Source: Klenkia terrae (GTDB lineage Bacteria > Actinomycetota > Actinomycetes > Mycobacteriales > Geodermatophilaceae). Taken from it: DNA of 64,000 bases. The stretch is from contig NZ_UEXK01000004.1 of NCBI RefSeq assembly GCF_900491935.1, positions 2,460,745 to 2,524,744 of the forward strand. Direction: 5' to 3'. Shown piece after piece: positions 62,590 to 64,000 of the stretch. Both the position numbers and the translations under genes were made by a program. The notes under the pieces are model-generated. The model ran no database searches and was not told where the DNA came from. It worked only from the letters and a program-made list of their open reading frames with translations. Every line of letters begins with the position of its first letter. Within the stretch, counting starts at the first letter, position 1.

Positions 62590-63492
62590 ATGGACGTTCG
62601 GGCGTTGCAGACCCTGCGCGCGGTGCGCACCCAGGGCGGGGTGACCGGGGCGGCCGCCGTCCTGCACCTCACGCCGTCCGCGGTGTCCCAGCAGCTGGCC
62701 GGGCTCACCCGGGACGCCGGGGTCCCGCTGACCGAGCGGGTCGGCCGCGGGCTGCGGTTGACCGCGGCCGGCGACGCGCTGGCCGACGCCGCCCTCGACG
62801 TGGCCGTCGCCCTGGAGCGAGCCCGCAGCGCTTGCGCGGAGTTCGCCGGCTCGCCGACCGGCACGGTGCGGGTGTCGGCGTTCCAGAGCGCGGCCCGGCT
62901 GCTGCTGCCCGGCCTGCTCACCCGGGTCGCGGCCCGCGGCGGCATCGCCGTGGAGTGCGCGGACGAGGACGTCGCACAGGACGCCTTCCCTGCGTTGGCC
63001 GACCGGCACGACGTGGTCGTGGCGCACCGGCCGGCCGAGGGCCCGGCGGGATGGGGCGACGGCGTGCGGGTGGTCCCGCTGCTGCGCGAGCCGATGGACG
63101 TCGCCGTCCCCGTCGACTCACCGCTCGCCGCCCGGGCGGCACTGGCCCCGGCCGACCTCGACGGCGCCGGGTGGATCGCCGTGCGCGAGGGGTTCCCGGT
63201 GGCCCGGGTGCTCGACGACATCGGGGTCCGGGCGGGCACCGTGCCGCGGGTGGTGCAGCGGATCAACGACTTCCACGTCGTGGAGGCGCTGGTGGCCGCC
63301 GGGCACGGGATTGCGCTGCTGCCGCGCTACAGCTGCGGGGGGCACCCCGGGGTGCGGCTGGTCCCGCTCGCCGGCGTGCGGGCCGGGCGGCAGGTGGACG
63401 CCCTCGTCCGTCCGGACGTCGCCGAGCGCCGGGTGGTGGGCGTCGTGCTCGACGAGTTGGTGGCGCTGGCCGCCGAGCTCAGGCGGGCGTGA
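62590..63492 (+). CDS. LysR-family transcriptional regulator
   Basis: 300 aa. Winged helix at the N-terminus: LQTLRAVRTQGGVTGAAAVLHLTPSAVSQQLAGL, then PLTERVGRGLRLTAAGDAL. The inducer-binding domain begins GTVRVSAFQSAARLLLPGLL and ends with GIALLPRYSCGGHPGVRLVPL. ATG 62590. It is divergent from the EamA transporter, with a dyad between them, so it probably activates that exporter when its substrate accumulates. Its last 14 bases overlap the convergent STAS gene. Confidence 0.9.
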   Translation: MDVRALQTLRAVRTQGGVTGAAAVLHLTPSAVSQQLAGLTRDAGVPLTERVGRGLRLTAAGDALADAALDVAVALERARSACAEFAGSPTGTVRVSAFQSAARLLLPGLLTRVAARGGIAVECADEDVAQDAFPALADRHDVVVAHRPAEGPAGWGDGVRVVPLLREPMDVAVPVDSPLAARAALAPADLDGAGWIAVREGFPVARVLDDIGVRAGTVPRVVQRINDFHVVEALVAAGHGIALLPRYSCGGHPGVRLVPLAGVRAGRQVDALVRPDVAERRVVGVVLDELVALAAELRRA

Positions 63493-63820
63493 CGGGGGCC
63501 GGCACCGAGCGGAACACCCGGTTCAGCCCGGTCTGGTTGAGCAGCAGCCGCAGCGACGTCGGGGGCTCGATGACCTCGAGCTCGGCGCCGGCCCGCTTCT
63601 GCTTGCGGGCCAGGTGCACCATCAGCTCCAGCCCGGCCGAGCTCATGAAGGTGACCTCGCGGGCGTCGACGCGACTGGGCCAGTCGGCCGGGCGCACCAT
63701 CAACCGGAAGTGCCGGACGACGTCCTTGTCGATCTCGCCGGTGAACACGAGCAGCTGCCCGTCGTCGGCGAGCTCGATGGATCCGTGCCCGGGCGCGCTG
63801 TTCTCGACGTCCTGGCTCAT
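63479..63820 (-). CDS. STAS-domain protein (anti-anti-sigma factor-like)
   Basis: 113 aa. SIELADDGQLLVFTGEIDKDV is the STAS start, followed by VDAREVTFMSSAGLELMVHLARK, where MSSAGL corresponds to the phosphorylatable DSSGL loop (Ser at about 61). The loop keeps Ser but the Asp before it is Met, so phospho-switching may be altered. ATG 63818-63820. Likely part of a partner-switch controlling a SigB/F-type factor, but no anti-sigma kinase gene is adjacent. Stand-alone copies are frequent in actinomycetes. Confidence 0.82.
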   Translation of the reverse strand: MSQDVENSAPGHGSIELADDGQLLVFTGEIDKDVVRHFRLMVRPADWPSRVDAREVTFMSSAGLELMVHLARKQKRAGAELEVIEPPTSLRLLLNQTGLNRVFRSVPAPVTPA

Positions 63821-63867
63821 GGGCGGCACTGTGTCCACGCTGGGCCCACGCCAAACCCGACACGCGG

Positions 63868-64000
63868 TCAGGACGGCAGCAGCACCCCCGGGTTGCAGAT
63901 GCCGGCGGGGTCCAGCGTGGCCTTGACCGCCCGCAGCACGTCGACCCCGCGCGGGCCGATCTCGCGGTCCAGCCACGGCCGGTGGTCCGCGCCGACCGCG
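63868..64000 (-). CDS. FAD-linked oxidase (GlcD/AGPS-like), C-terminus only
   Basis: The last 43 codons of a leftward gene that continues beyond the right edge. The visible sequence includes ADHRPWLDREIGPRGVDVL, RAVKATLDPAGICNPGVLLPS and the stop TGA (63868-63870). The 'lraiK..lDP.gilNPGkl' ending is the hallmark of the FAD-linked oxidase C-terminal domain (glycolate/D-lactate oxidase or alkyldihydroxyacetonephosphate-synthase type). Substrate cannot be told from the fragment. Confidence 0.8.
   Translation of the reverse strand, partial: AVGADHRPWLDREIGPRGVDVLRAVKATLDPAGICNPGVLLPS

Overview
The window is about 64 kb of very GC-rich DNA with many GTG starts, third-codon G/C bias, short gaps and frequent 1-4 nt start/stop overlaps. 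This points to an actinomycete. The gene mix (mycosporine cluster, DUF4383, DUF5926 and TIGR03084 proteins, many TetR regulators) is compatible with a Geodermatophilaceae-like soil or rock-surface organism, but that family placement is inference. I see no rRNA, tRNA, CRISPR array, transposase or phage gene. Both ends are contig edges: bases 1-93 are degraded Illumina Nextera adapter rather than genome, and the last gene runs off the right end.

Region 1 (94-7852): a truncated membrane protein, a CPA2 cation/proton antiporter, a MacB/LolD-type ABC exporter with a TetR gene upstream, and a membrane protein whose N-terminus looks like a decayed ECF sigma factor. Region 2 (8048-13951): a six-gene cluster reading HAD hydrolase, mysA, mysB, TauD-type oxygenase, mysC, mysD. 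This is a mycosporine-like amino acid (UV sunscreen) pathway, with an iron/2-oxoglutarate oxygenase inserted between mysB and mysC and a HAD phosphatase at the front. It is the most interesting system in the window. Region 3 (13987-19840): a two-component system with the remnant of an ABC permease behind it, HxlR, HAD, UspA and Rieske genes, followed by acetate uptake (DUF485-actP, 19985-21963).

Region 4 (22067-35468): acyl-CoA catabolism. Two acyl-CoA ligases, an acyl-CoA dehydrogenase with its likely catalytic base at the isovaleryl-CoA-dehydrogenase position, a biotin-dependent acyl-CoA carboxylase, an enoyl-CoA hydratase, a TIGR03084 protein, AtuA and a TetR regulator form an actinobacterial counterpart of the acyclic-terpene (atu)/leucine degradation route. 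A MutL-type mutase-associated ATPase overlaps the regulator. Region 5 (35594-47454): pentapeptide protein, TetR-controlled MFS pump, PH-domain pair, rhodanese, EAL and GGDEF c-di-GMP proteins, a fatty acyl-CoA ligase, a P450 and DUF5926.

Region 6 (47858-57115): a sugar ABC importer (ChvE-GguA-GguB type), a LacI regulator and araB-araD-araA. Near-identical LacI-type palindromes in front of the importer and of araB tie these together as one L-arabinose regulon. Region 7 (57169-64000): DUF4383 protein, TetR-SMR multidrug pair with two operator-like palindromes, alditol oxidase, arginine deiminase, EamA transporter with divergent LysR, a STAS protein and the C-terminus of a FAD-linked oxidase.

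Two intergenic spots (14325-14424 and 35486-35577) carry related long hairpins with the same 12-base outer arms, suggesting a dispersed palindromic repeat.
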